DNA of 64,000 nucleotides from Pseudomonadota bacterium (GTDB lineage Bacteria > Desulfobacterota > SM23-61): the NCBI GenBank assembly GCA_018819135.1, contig JAHJQK010000030.1:1-64000 (forward strand). The letters are read 5' to 3'. Both the position numbers and the translations under genes were made by a program. Shown in pieces: positions 1 through 8,636 of the stretch. The notes under the pieces are model-generated. The model had not been told where the DNA came from and made no database searches. It worked only from the letters and a program-made list of their open reading frames with translations. Positions within the stretch are counted from its first letter, which is position 1. Each line of letters opens with the position of its first letter.

Positions 1-1
1 A

Positions 2-97
2 TCCATGGAAAGTCGAGCGCCTCATGATGCCAAGCGAAGCGCCCTGGCCCCCGAGCCTGAGAAAGCCACCGGTAACGATAACTCTCAAGCAAACTGA
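2..97 (+). other. possible 3' end of a CDS entering from the left
   Basis: An open frame runs from the left edge of the window to a TGA at 95-97, about 31 residues. It is richer in G+C than the AT-rich DNA that follows, which fits the tail of a plus-strand gene truncated by the window edge. The encoded peptide is polar and matches no family I recognise. There is an ATG at 5, but no ribosome binding site can be judged. It may equally be a chance open frame. Confidence 0.2.
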
Positions 98-508
98 TTC
101 CTAAACAACAGGTTAACATGAGTCAAATGGAAAAGCCTAATTTAGAATTTAGGCATCCCTTGCGAATGAATGTTAGAGATAAATTCTCAGACTTTAATTT
201 TAATTTGTAAGAAACTAACAATTCCTCAATCTTTTTGTTATTTTAAACAACCGCCTTGATTTGTCAAGGTGAAATACTGACCGAACTTTAGCCATTTTAG
301 AAATCTTTTCTCTTTTTACCACCGAAAGCAAAAAAGGCGCCTGATCACCAATAAAAATCTCAACAAGATTATGGATTTGATGTTCTTCCGGCTTGCGCTA
401 ACTTTTTGAAAAAAAAGAATTTTGTTTTTTTCTTATTTTTTCTAAGAAGCTTACCTCCTTGCCGTGGGTTCTTGCTCCAAAAGGATTGCATTTTTTCAAC
501 ACCTTTGT
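98..508. other. AT-rich intergenic region without a gene
   Basis: No convincing reading frame was seen on either strand. The region holds a small perfect hairpin (CCTTGA/TCAAGG, 254-269), an imperfect palindrome with GCCTAA/TTAGGC arms near 145-165, and long A and T tracts at 405-440 just downstream of miaA. These tracts could help end miaA transcription, but no clear GC-rich stem followed by a T run is present. Confidence 0.5.
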
Positions 509-1465
509 TCAAGGAATGATACTGCCTTCGGCTGCTTGGGCTTGGTAATAAAACTCCTCCACTTTCTTCTCGATGAGGGGGAGACTTTCCTGATTGGCCG
601 GATACCAATTGATTTCGGGGTCAGCTTTAAACCAAGTCAGCTGCCGTTTGGCGTATCGGCGGGTGTCTCGTTTAATTAAACAAATCGCTTCTGGAAGGGC
701 CATCTTTCCCTTTAGATAGGAGACGATATGTTTATATCCAAGGGATTGAAGAGTTTTTAAGCCTGGCGGGTAACCTTGATTTAAAAGGGCTCTGACTTCC
801 TCCACCCATCCCATCCTTATCATTTCATCGGTACGACCCTCAATCCGCCTATATAACTCTTCTTTCGCGCAAGTGAGGCCAACTTTAAAAACTTCATAAG
901 GTTTTTCCTGAAATCCGTGTTCACGCTGAAATTCAGAAATAGGCCGGTTGATCTGGTAAAAAACTTCCATAGCCCGGACGATGCGCAATGTATCCCGTGG
1001 GTGGATTTTTGAAGCCGCCTCGGAATCTAATCTTTGGAGTTCTTGATGAAGGCCATTGCTTCCTTCTGCTGCCGCTCTTTTATGGAGAGTTAAGCGTAGC
1101 TTAGGGTCGGAAGGTGGCCCATGAAAAAGGCCGCGGGTCAAAACTTTTAGGTAGAGGCCGGTTCCTCCGACGACCACCACTGGAATTTGCCTCTTATGTA
1201 GTTCACGAATAATTGCGTCGGCCTGTTGGCGAAACGAGGCGGCGTTATAATTCTGATCCGGCGCTAAAATATCAATGAGATGATGGGGGATATGTCGTCG
1301 TTGATCCAGTGAAGGTTTGGCTGTCCCGATCGTTAGACCCCGATAAACCTGAACGGAATCTGCACTTATGATTTCTCCTTTAAAACGCCGGGCCAGTTGC
1401 ATGGCTAAAAACGACTTCCCCGATGCGGTTGGTCCCACGATGGCAACGATTTTGGGCTTTTTCAT
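509..1465 (-). CDS. miaA: tRNA dimethylallyltransferase MiaA
   Basis: Transfers a dimethylallyl group to N6 of adenosine 37 in tRNAs reading codons that begin with U, the first step of the i6A/ms2i6A modification in the cytoplasm. The N-terminus carries the P-loop GPTASGKS (about residues 11-18), followed by the family's ISADSVQVYRGL substrate segment and the GTAKP and HHLID motifs. The C-terminal half includes TRRYAKRQLTWF. Its length, 318 residues, is normal for the family. It lies about 290 bp downstream of mutL on the same strand, a pairing seen in many bacteria, but here a repeat-filled spacer separates the two, so they may be transcribed separately. Confidence 0.95.
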   Translation of the reverse strand: MKKPKIVAIVGPTASGKSFLAMQLARRFKGEIISADSVQVYRGLTIGTAKPSLDQRRHIPHHLIDILAPDQNYNAASFRQQADAIIRELHKRQIPVVVVGGTGLYLKVLTRGLFHGPPSDPKLRLTLHKRAAAEGSNGLHQELQRLDSEAASKIHPRDTLRIVRAMEVFYQINRPISEFQREHGFQEKPYEVFKVGLTCAKEELYRRIEGRTDEMIRMGWVEEVRALLNQGYPPGLKTLQSLGYKHIVSYLKGKMALPEAICLIKRDTRRYAKRQLTWFKADPEINWYPANQESLPLIEKKVEEFYYQAQAAEGSIIP

Positions 1466-1511
1466 TGATTATGATTTACCGCAGAGCACGCAAAAAACGT
1501 TGAAAAAAATC

Positions 1512-1650
1512 TATTGGGACGCAGATTGTCGCCGATAAACGCAGATATATATTTTCTGTAAATCTTTTTTATTTTTAATAGCCAGAAAATCTGTGTTTAT
1601 CCTGTTAGATAGGAATCCTCTAACAGGGTGAATCTGTGTCCAATAAAGAA
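1512..1650. repeat. composite dispersed repeat (uninterrupted copy)
   Basis: Two modules lie side by side. Module A (1512-1570) begins TTGGGACGCAGATTGTCGC. The hairpin module (1582-1650) has perfect 9-bp arms, CCTGTTAGA at 1601-1609 and TCTAACAGG at 1619-1627. Both modules recur in inverse orientation and the same relative order at 12645-12917, where a 130-bp element separates them. The stretch fills the mutL-miaA gap; the flanks at 1473-1495 and 1716-1750 also contain degraded copies of the CACAGAG repeat family. Confidence 0.8.
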
Positions 1651-1757
1651 TTTTTATTATTACCCTTAGGGACTTAAGCTCCCTTTATATACTCCAGGCA
1701 TTCGTCTTGATTCCCATCTATTCTCCGCGCTCTCGGCGATCTCCGCGGTGATAAAAC

Positions 1758-3458
1758 TTATCTTCTACCGAACATTTTCTCTAGGTCGGCAATGGTGATT
1801 TTCAAGACGGTAGGCCTGCCATGGGGGCAGCGGGAAGGAGAAATACATTTTTGCAGGTCGGTCAAAAGGGTGGTGGCTTCCCGTCCATTCATATCCTGAA
1901 AAGCTGGAACTGCACCCCGGCAGGCCATCATTTTCAGCAGGGGATCAAAGGAACTTTGGAGATCAGCGTCTCTTCCCCAGGAAGAAATCTGTTCGATCAT
2001 TTCCTTTAAGGCTTGAACAGGTTCCCGGGATGCTAGTATTTCAGGCACAGCTTTCACCCAGAAAGTCCTCCCTCCGGAGGGTTCTATTTCAAAACCCATT
2101 TTTTCCAGTTCCAAGAGATGCTCTTCAGCGGCTTTGGCTTCACGAAAAGAGAATTCGACGATTTCCGGGAAAAGAAGTGACTGCCGGCGGATTGTCCCTG
2201 AAGAAAATTCTTGCCAGAGCCTTTCCCATAATATCCTTTCATGGGCAGCATGTTGATCGACGAGGGTTAACCCATCGGATGATTCAAAGAGGAGATAAGT
2301 TTTATCGATTTGCCCCAGAAATGGATTTTGGGAAATAGATTCTTTTTTTCCCCATGTTTCTTCTGCGAAGGATTCTTGGCCCAAAGGGCTTGTGGTTTTC
2401 GCTTGGGGCGGGGTATAAACCCCTGGAATTTCTTTTAACTCTTTCCATTCTTCCTGTTCCTTGAGCCAAGGGGTTTTTTCCAATAATCGCCTTACACCCA
2501 GGAGCGCATAGCGATGGACGGTTTCGGAGTCGGCGAATTTGACTTCCCGTTTGCTCGGGTGAACATTCACGTCCACGTCAGATGGATGGACCTGCACAAA
2601 CAGGATTGTTACCGGATACCGGTCTTTGGCAATTAAGTTTCGATAGGCTTCAAGAACCGCATGGGAGAGTAACCGGTCGCGAACCGGCCGCCGGTTTACA
2701 AAGAGATAAATTCCCCGGGCATTCGGTCGAGTCAATCCCGGCTCTCCCGCATACCCATGGATTTCCACCGTTCCGTTCTTAAACTGGAAAAAATATAACT
2801 TTTCTGCGGTTTCCCGTCCCAGAGCTTCGGCCAAGCGGGAAGTTAAATTTTCCCGGATTGGATAGTTGGCCAGGAGTTTTCCATCGTGGATAAATTGAAG
2901 GTGGGTTTGCGGATTGGCCAAAGCGATCTTAGCTACCAATTCCCCTATATGGCTAAGTTCAGTACCCTGGGATTTTAAAAATTTTAGGCGGGCAGGAATA
3001 TTGAAGAATAAATCGCGCACCTCTACCGAGGTCCCGAGGGAGCAACCAACCTCTTTCGACTCCCTTATCTCACCGCCTTCGATGTTTATTTCTATCCCTG
3101 CTAAGGTGCTTTCTTTTCTCGTAATGATTTTCATCTTGGAGACGGAGGCAATCGCCGAGAGGGCTTCTCCTCGAAATCCAAAGGATTGGATGGCAAATAA
3201 ATCTTCGGCACTCTCAATCTTGCTGGTGGAGTATCGTTGGATAGCAGATTGGGCATCTTCCGCGGTCATTCCTTCGCCGTCATCGGTCACGCGAATCAGT
3301 TTCTTCCCCCCGGAATGAATCTCTATTTTGAGCTCCCTGCTTCCAGCGTCCAGAGAGTTCTCCATTAATTCTTTCGCCACCGAGGCGGGTCTTTCGACAA
3401 CTTCCCCGGCGGCGATTTTGGCGATGACTTCTGGAGGCAAAGCTTTAATTTTTCCCAT
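1758..3458 (-). CDS. mutL: DNA mismatch repair protein MutL
   Basis: Couples MutS mismatch recognition to strand incision. The N-terminal GHKL ATPase shows IAAGEVVERP, the metal/ATP-binding ELMENSLDAG, DDGEGM, TSKI and GFRGEAL motifs in order. The C-terminal domain contains DQHAAHERILWE, which fits the endonuclease consensus DQHA(X)2E(X)4E, together with the ACR-like MACRGAVPAF and the CPHGRP motif. It is therefore predicted to be a nicking-competent MutL of the type found in bacteria without MutH. The 566-residue length is on the short side, with a short linker between the two domains. The start at MGKIKALPPEVI matches the family. Confidence 0.96.
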   Translation of the reverse strand: MGKIKALPPEVIAKIAAGEVVERPASVAKELMENSLDAGSRELKIEIHSGGKKLIRVTDDGEGMTAEDAQSAIQRYSTSKIESAEDLFAIQSFGFRGEALSAIASVSKMKIITRKESTLAGIEINIEGGEIRESKEVGCSLGTSVEVRDLFFNIPARLKFLKSQGTELSHIGELVAKIALANPQTHLQFIHDGKLLANYPIRENLTSRLAEALGRETAEKLYFFQFKNGTVEIHGYAGEPGLTRPNARGIYLFVNRRPVRDRLLSHAVLEAYRNLIAKDRYPVTILFVQVHPSDVDVNVHPSKREVKFADSETVHRYALLGVRRLLEKTPWLKEQEEWKELKEIPGVYTPPQAKTTSPLGQESFAEETWGKKESISQNPFLGQIDKTYLLFESSDGLTLVDQHAAHERILWERLWQEFSSGTIRRQSLLFPEIVEFSFREAKAAEEHLLELEKMGFEIEPSGGRTFWVKAVPEILASREPVQALKEMIEQISSWGRDADLQSSFDPLLKMMACRGAVPAFQDMNGREATTLLTDLQKCISPSRCPHGRPTVLKITIADLEKMFGRR

Positions 3459-3476
3459 GGGATCAGGTCAACCTTT

Positions 3477-3836
3477 TCAGACTCGCCCGTGATCGTCCTC
3501 AAGGCGGACGACGTCATCGAGTTCAGGAGTGGAAACCTCAAAAATGTCAGAATCTTCGATGGCTGTGAGGCGATGGCGGGTTAAAATCGGGATATGAAGG
3601 CACTCCCCGGAATTCAAATGGGATACCGTTTTTCCTCCCCCCTCCCCTTCCAGCTCGACCAGCAGTTTTCCCGCGATTACGAACATAGCCTCATCTTTTT
3701 TTTGATGATACTGGTAGCTTAACCGCTTGCCCTTTTCAAGGTGCAAGATTTTTGCAGCATATTTTTCGGTTTTCGCCCAGATGAGCTCGTAACCCCAGGG
3801 TTTTTCCACCCTTTCTATTTTTAAGGTTGCTTTCAT
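3477..3836 (-). CDS. small cupin, mannose-6-phosphate isomerase type II-like
   Basis: A 119-residue single cupin domain. EKPWGYE near the N-terminus and the metal-ligand pattern around YQYHQKKDE resemble the C-terminal cupin of mannose-1-phosphate guanylyltransferase/isomerase proteins and stand-alone mannose-6-phosphate isomerase-like cupins. HIPILTRHRL supplies the second conserved cupin block. No nucleotidyltransferase domain is attached. It sits 18 bp upstream of mutL on the same strand and next to the decayed polysaccharide region, so a role in activated-mannose supply is plausible but inferred. Substrate is not determined. Confidence 0.75.
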   Translation of the reverse strand: MKATLKIERVEKPWGYELIWAKTEKYAAKILHLEKGKRLSYQYHQKKDEAMFVIAGKLLVELEGEGGGKTVSHLNSGECLHIPILTRHRLTAIEDSDIFEVSTPELDDVVRLEDDHGRV

Positions 3837-4135
3837 TTACTCCCTCCGGCTACCCCTTGTTTTCCCCAGCATCAGTATATTCAAAAATTAATACCCTGAA
3901 AAGGTTTTTTTCGGCTTCCTCACTTTCGTGATATTTTCCCCTTCCATTCTTTCTTTTTATTGGGTATTTTATCACCAAAAAGATTTCTCAAAAGCAATTG
4001 GCCGGATGCTGGATATTTAGCACCTAAAAAAGGCGATTTACCACTTTTCTTTTCTTTGCTTTACTCTGCGCATTCATGGAGTGAAAATAATATAATATTT
4101 TAGCTGACGAATTTTTTACATGAGAGCACAGAATT
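3837..4135. other. intergenic region without a gene
   Basis: AT-rich, no supported reading frame. The plus-strand frame that leads into the glycosyltransferase remnant at 4136 is closed by a TGA at 4121-4123, so the missing 5' part of that gene is not present here in frame. Confidence 0.5.
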
Positions 4136-4414
4136 TTGACTACCCTTTCCAACATATTTACCAACATCAACCTTACCGACATGGAAACCTGTTATAAAGT
4201 ATTTCGCCGGGAAATTATCCAATCGATTAAAATTGAAGAAGATCGCTTTGGCTTTGAGGCAGAAATCACTGCCAAAGTATCAAAAATGGGGCTACGGATC
4301 TACGAAGTTGGCATTTCATACTATGGCCGAACTTATGCCGAGGGGAAAAAAATCGGCTGGAAGGATGGTTTAAGGGCCATTTACTGTATTTTGAAATATA
4401 ATTTATTTCGTTAA
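4136..4414 (+). pseudogene. 3' remnant of a family 2 glycosyltransferase
   Basis: Encodes about 92 residues that match the C-terminal part of dolichol-phosphate-mannosyltransferase-like GT2 enzymes: [16 protein letters not shown], a block around [13 protein letters not shown], and a [15 protein letters not shown]-like tail. The whole catalytic N-terminal half (about 150-220 residues, including the DxD site) is missing. The nominal start is a TTG directly after an in-frame stop. It is one of only a few plus-strand pieces in the first 49 kb and stands alone, so it is best read as a leftover of a deleted or rearranged polysaccharide locus. Confidence 0.8.
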
Positions 4415-4478
4415 GGCCGAAAACGACTTTTTTGTTTTTCCCTATCGCCTAAAGCCTTTTGCCTAATGCCCTTATTTT

Positions 4479-5896
4479 TTACATCGCTCCTTTTCCCGAT
4501 AGAACTACCGGGATCGTTTTAAGGAGGATCTTAACATCCAGCCATAGCGACCAGTTATCAATATATTCCAGGTCCAGCTTCATCCAATCATGGAAGGCGA
4601 TTTGATTCCTTCCACTCACCTGCCACAGACCCGTAATCCCAGGTTTCATGCTCAACCTCCTCCTCTGCCATCCTTCATATTTTTCAACTTCTTCAGGAAG
4701 AGGGGGTCGGGGCCCCACAAAGCTCATCTGTCCCCGGAGAACGTTAAAAAGCTGAGGAAGCTCATCAAGGCTGGTTTTTCTTAGAAAGCGCCCGACGCGG
4801 GTCACCCGGGGATCTTTATTATTTTGAACACTGGTCCATCCATCAGATTAAAAGCCGTTAACTTGCTTTGCTGCTGTTCTGCTTCCTGAACCATGGAGCG
4901 AAATTTATAGAGAATAAACTTCCGACCATTCAACCCACAGCGGACCTGCCGATAAATGATCGAACCGGGACTGTCTAAGCGAATCAACATGGCAATCAAC
5001 AATATTAACGGGGAAAAAATTAAGATCAGAACGATACTTCCCCCAAAATCAAAAATTCGACGCAATAGCAGTAGTAATTCGTTTTTGGGAGTCGTGGAGA
5101 AGGTGAGAAGAGTAAAACCCTCGAGGTTGTCCAGGTGAATTTTGGAAAGAATATGGGGGAAAAAATTGAGAATAACCCGGGCGGTGATTCCACGCTCCTC
5201 ACATATAAGAAACAAATTCTGCATGGTTTTGAGCTCTTCTTGTGAGATGGCAAAAATGACTTCATCCACCACCTCTTTTTCCAAGATTTGGGGAAGATCT
5301 TTGGCCATTCCAAGCACAGGGTATCCATTCAATTTTAGGAGAGGGATAGGATCTTCGGTAGAAAGAAAACCTAAAACTTGCAGACCCATATCGCGATGTT
5401 TTTCGATGGCGTGAGCCAGGGTTCGGGCCTGTTTATCCTTGCCGATGATCAAGATAATCCGGGAACTATCGTTTTTACGACTAAGAAATTGGATGGCTTT
5501 TCTACAAATCCATCGGAAAAAGATTACCAAAAAGAAATCAAAGAGGGCAAAGGAGAAGATAAAAATCCGGCTGACGTAAACATACTTCAGAGCAAAAACG
5601 ATGAACCCAAGAAGGAAGGAAGAAATAGAGACCGCTTTGAAAATTAACCAGGTTTCCTTCCAAAAACCATGGCCTCGCCAAAACCGGTAGAGTTCAAGCA
5701 GGTAAAAAACAAGAGACCATATTGGAATAATCGGGATGAGGAGATTCAAATACCAGGAGAAAGGAAAGAGGGCGGCATAGAAATCTTCGGGAAGGGTACC
5801 ACGAAATAAATAAGCGCCCACAAACGCTAAGATAGTGGCTATGAGGTCCCCCAATAGGAGGGCCAAAGAACGAATTTTATTTCGTTGACTTACCAT
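4479..5896 (-). pseudogene. frameshifted polyprenyl-phosphate sugar phosphotransferase (WbaP/WcaJ type)
   Basis: This gene should start surface glycan assembly by moving a sugar-1-phosphate onto undecaprenyl phosphate. The first part (4802-5896) encodes a membrane region of about four to five helices, a nucleotide-binding-like middle domain and the start of the transferase domain (LYKFRSM, DGPVFK). The frame then fails near 4820 and reaches a TGA. The second part (4479-4805) continues in another frame with [22 protein letters not shown] and [14 protein letters not shown]. Comparison with the family indicates loss of one base in the A-rich run that follows GPVFKI. The joined product would be about 470 residues, normal for the family. 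A sequencing error in the A/T run is the main alternative. Confidence 0.85.
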
Positions 5897-6339
5897 TCAC
5901 TTCCCTTCTCCGCTCTAATCGCTGTCTCAACCATTTTAGATGCAATCTCAAACGTTTCTTGAGCCATCTTTATTGCTCTTATTGCTTTGGCTTCATCATA
6001 AATTTCTCTCGGTGTTTTCAGGCCAACTTCGTCCCCATAACTGGTGAGAATATGTTCTTTAACTCCGAACTTTTCAGTTAATTCTGCTAACCTTCTCATC
6101 ATCCTTTTCTGTTCGTCTGATATGGCCGCCGAAATTAATTCGAGAATGCTCCCGGCAAGATCGTGAGTTTTAGCCACCGGCCCGAATAACCCAATTACAC
6201 ATTTAGCTGAATTTTCAACCGAAAGCTGTGCACTCAAAGCTGCTTTATTCCAGCGGCCGTGGTCGTTTTCGAAAATCCCGTCTTCCATATGTTCGCGAGC
6301 TAATTTTAACCTATATTTTGCATCTTCAAATGGTGTCAT
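5890..6339 (-). CDS. HEPN-domain protein
   Basis: About 149 residues, all-helical, with the HEPN family pattern: an N-terminal YRLKLAREHMEDG helix, the SVENSAKCVIG helix and the AKTHDL motif. HEPN proteins are usually RNases or adenylylation targets paired with MNT nucleotidyltransferases. The start is set at the ATG at 6339, which overlaps the MNT stop as ATGA; an upstream GTG at 6348 is also possible. Many family members have an arginine 4-6 residues before the histidine of KTHDL; here the preceding segment is GLFGPVA, with no arginine, so RNase activity is doubtful. The 3' end overlaps the sugar transferase start by 7 bp. Confidence 0.8.
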   Translation of the reverse strand: MTPFEDAKYRLKLAREHMEDGIFENDHGRWNKAALSAQLSVENSAKCVIGLFGPVAKTHDLAGSILELISAAISDEQKRMMRRLAELTEKFGVKEHILTSYGDEVGLKTPREIYDEAKAIRAIKMAQETFEIASKMVETAIRAEKGSEW

Positions 6340-6827
6340 TTTTCCCACTCAATTTTCCATGCCCCAGGTCTCGGAGGGTTCTTCCATTTCCAGCTAAAAT
6401 TCCCTTTTTTCTCCTCCCTTTGCAATCCATGTTTTCTAATGATTCCCCGAATTTCTTTTAGCTTTGATTCCACATACTCATCTCTATCAAAAAGAACAAT
6501 TCCATCAAAAGCAATGTCGAGATAAATGGGCCTCAGGTTCCTTTCAAATTCCTCCCTCGTTCGGATTATAGGGGAAACGGATCTGATTCCACTCTTGAAA
6601 AGGATATTTTGAAAAGATATGGTCCGTTCCACTGGATTATCAGGAACGCCATCGGCAAGGATAAAGACATCCCAGTCGCTAACGACTTTGCCTTCCCGCC
6701 TTGCCTGGGAGCCAAAAAGGACAACACCCCAAAGGTTCCCGCCCAAAGCCCCGGTCAAAGCTTCAATAAGCTTCTGCACAAAAAGATCTTTCCTATATTC
6801 TTTTTTCAATCCTTCTTGCCCACTCAT
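6336..6827 (-). CDS. MNT-type nucleotidyltransferase, partner of HEPN gene
   Basis: Minimal nucleotidyltransferase of the polymerase-beta fold. The active-site pattern is visible as LFGSQARREG followed by VVSDWDVFI, giving GSxAR and DxD. The rest of the 163-residue protein has DIAFDGIVLFD, typical of this group. It forms a two-gene module with the HEPN protein, joined by a 4-bp ATGA overlap. In known HEPN/MNT pairs the MNT protein neutralises the HEPN toxin by adding AMP residues; that role is inferred here. The module lies inside a decayed polysaccharide region. The 225 bp upstream (6828-7052) contain no gene I can support. Confidence 0.85.
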   Translation of the reverse strand: MSGQEGLKKEYRKDLFVQKLIEALTGALGGNLWGVVLFGSQARREGKVVSDWDVFILADGVPDNPVERTISFQNILFKSGIRSVSPIIRTREEFERNLRPIYLDIAFDGIVLFDRDEYVESKLKEIRGIIRKHGLQREEKKGNFSWKWKNPPRPGAWKIEWEK

Positions 6828-7052
6828 CCAAATACCCGCTCTGCTCCGCTCCCTTGATTCAAATAATCGTGGACAATTACGACTTTCACTTCTTCCCTAA
6901 CTGCCTCTTGTTCTCCTAATCTTGGATTTAGTATATTCAAAAAATGGATGGTTGCAAAGAGTTTTTGCGTGGGCAGAGGTGATAATTAAATCGAAAGTAA
7001 AGTATTTTTTTAAGTTTATGAGACTAATTCATCGATATTATAGTATTTTTCA

Positions 7053-7430
7053 TCAATATTTTTTATCTATTTTTTGATAATTCCCAAGGTCGCTATCCAC
7101 CATTTCTCTTATCAGATCGGCGAATTGATATTTGTTTTCCCAGCCTAATTTTTGTCTGGCCTTACTGGCATTGGCGACCAGATCATAGATTTCGGCCGGA
7201 CGGTAATAAGTGGGGTCGGAGATTACGTATTCCCGGTAATCTAATCCAACATATTCGAAAGCAATTTCTAAAAATTCCCTGACCGAATGCCCTTCGCCCG
7301 TTCCGACCACATAATCATCAGGGGAAACAGCCTGTAACATTAACCACATCGCTAAAACATAATCCTTAGCATGGCCCCAATCCCTCTTGGCACCCAGATT
7401 TCCCAGCCTTAATTCCTTGGTCACTACCAA
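7053..7430 (-). pseudogene. 3' remnant of GDP-mannose 4,6-dehydratase
   Basis: Only the last 125 residues remain. They begin near LGNLGAKRDWGHAKDYV, a signature segment of Gmd, and continue with VGTGEGHSVREFLE, YYRPAEIYDL and KARQKLGW, all typical of the Gmd C-terminus. The NAD-binding GxxGxxG domain and the catalytic YxxxK tyrosine (about the first 200 residues) are absent, so no activity is expected. The gene would have made GDP-4-keto-6-deoxymannose for GDP-fucose, GDP-rhamnose or perosamine. It is followed within 30 bp by the Wzm remnant, which points to a lost O-antigen or capsule operon. Confidence 0.85.
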
Positions 7431-7456
7431 TTTCTAAAGAAAATGTTTAAACCACG

Positions 7457-7666
7457 TTATAGAATAAGAAAATGTCTCGGAAAGCGAATCTTTTTTATGA
7501 GGTTAACATTACCAATAAGGGCTCCTGTAGACATGGTGATCGAAGCAGAAAACCAATTCCAAGGGAAAAGGGCAGCAAGGAGAAAGAAAGTGTAATTCTC
7601 CATCTGAATCCTCATAAATATCTTGAAGGCAACAAAAAGGACCAGGGATAGAAGAATGGGATTCAA
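7457..7666 (-). pseudogene. fragment of a polysaccharide ABC-2 permease (Wzm type)
   Basis: A 69-residue hydrophobic piece with the recognisable Wzm stretch NYTFFLLAALFPWNWFSASI, then TMSTGALIGNVNLIKKIRFPRH. Full-length Wzm permeases have about 260 residues and six helices; here only the second quarter remains. Upstream codons can be read as GIFWSLLNPIL, showing that the gene was cut close to 7680. Downstream the frame ends at about 7457 before the remaining helices. No cognate Wzt ATPase is found in the window. Confidence 0.75.
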
Positions 7667-7803
7667 TAATGACCAAAAGATGCCATTACCTTAGATTCGA
7701 GCTTTTCGCGCTCTTTTAATGCGTCGGAAGGCCGATATTCACGCCATTCCCTCGGACTCAATTCCAAGGCCGTCTTAGCCAAGGCAAACCTACCTTTCTC
7801 CAA
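7663..7803 (-). other. short ORF, possible truncated gene start
   Basis: TTG-started frame of 46 residues directly after the stop of the gene at 7804. The peptide (FALAKTALELSPREWREYRP followed by a charged helix-like stretch) looks like a genuine protein N-terminus, with a resemblance to the leading segment of some stand-alone nucleotidyltransferases, but I cannot confirm that. It ends where the Wzm remnant begins, which suggests a deletion or insertion junction near 7680 fused two unrelated genes. Confidence 0.35.
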
Positions 7804-8007
7804 CTACCCATACCTTTCTTCATCCCAGAAGGCGAGGTCATTGAACCGATATACTCTGGTTATCCCATCCGTAAATTCAATAGTTAGTTTACCATCACTT
7901 CCATAATGAACAACTTTCGCCGATTTCACTGTTTTTCCGAGCCAATCGGTGAGCTCTTCCTCTTTGCCCGGCTCTGTATAACTTACTTCCAATTTTTCTT
8001 TGTCCAT
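7804..8007 (-). CDS. small hypothetical protein
   Basis: About 67 residues from the ATG at 8007 (an upstream start at 8034 is less likely). Acidic, with predicted beta strands around SAKVVHYGSDGKLTIEFTDG and ending FNDLAFWDEERYG. I do not recognise a family. The regular glycine-aspartate turns suggest a small beta-barrel-like fold. It lies between an MNT gene and the short ORF at 7663 on the same strand, so it may belong to a toxin-antitoxin-like cassette, but that is only contextual. Confidence 0.5.
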   Translation of the reverse strand: MDKEKLEVSYTEPGKEEELTDWLGKTVKSAKVVHYGSDGKLTIEFTDGITRVYRFNDLAFWDEERYG

Positions 8008-8169
8008 TATTAAAAGCTCAAATTGAAAAAGCAATCAAAGTTTGAATTTCTAAGAAAATCCCTTTTTCGTTTCTTGCATCATTTTAAAAACCAGACAACA
8101 TCCTTCTAATCCAATTAACTTTTTCCCCAATAATTCTGGAACTTAGTTGTGATGGGGTCATAAATATCT

Positions 8170-8589
8170 TTAACCCAATATTTGTCGAATTTTTTCCTTC
8201 TCGTAATAAGCGAGATCTCCCGCCCTTCGCAATATATAGATCTCATTTTCGGCCTGCCTGTCCGGGTCTCCGCAGTAAATCAATTCACCCCGGATGACAT
8301 CCAAAGCTAAAAAGGGTCCCGCTTCCGGAAGAACAACGATATCCGCCCGTGGAATTGATAAAAGGTCTTCCAGCTCTATAGCCAATTGCACTTTATCTTT
8401 AACGCTGAGAGATCTTCCGCAAGCCGGCCTAACGCCAATATCAACATCTGATTTGGGGAACTGGCCAGCTACTTCCCTTCCGCGTATTTTTGCGGCAATT
8501 TCAAGAGCCCGGCTACCGAAGACGTACATTTCTTCTATTGCATACCGTTTACAAATTTCTTCTATTTGTTTATCGAAAGTTTCTTTCAT
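8170..8589 (-). CDS. MNT-type nucleotidyltransferase, no obvious HEPN partner
   Basis: A 139-residue minimal nucleotidyltransferase. The MYVFGSRAL segment gives the GSxA motif and SDVDIGV gives the DxD metal site; a 20-residue insert containing KIRGREVAGQFP lies between them. PRADIVVLPEAGP adds the third acidic strand. Such proteins normally pair with a HEPN/DUF86 gene; the next gene downstream (7804-8007) is not recognisably HEPN, so this is an orphan or its partner was lost in the rearrangement at about 7680. It is a different subfamily from the MNT gene at 6336-6827. Confidence 0.8.
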   Translation of the reverse strand: MKETFDKQIEEICKRYAIEEMYVFGSRALEIAAKIRGREVAGQFPKSDVDIGVRPACGRSLSVKDKVQLAIELEDLLSIPRADIVVLPEAGPFLALDVIRGELIYCGDPDRQAENEIYILRRAGDLAYYEKEKIRQILG

Positions 8590-8636
8590 TGCTGCCGCTC
8601 CATAGAGCTTTTCATCAGTATTTGACTATAAATTAA

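Noticed and set aside
369-608. 79-codon minus-strand frame overlapping the end of miaA
   Set aside because: Runs out of frame with miaA, Lys/Phe-rich low-complexity tail from A and T tracts.
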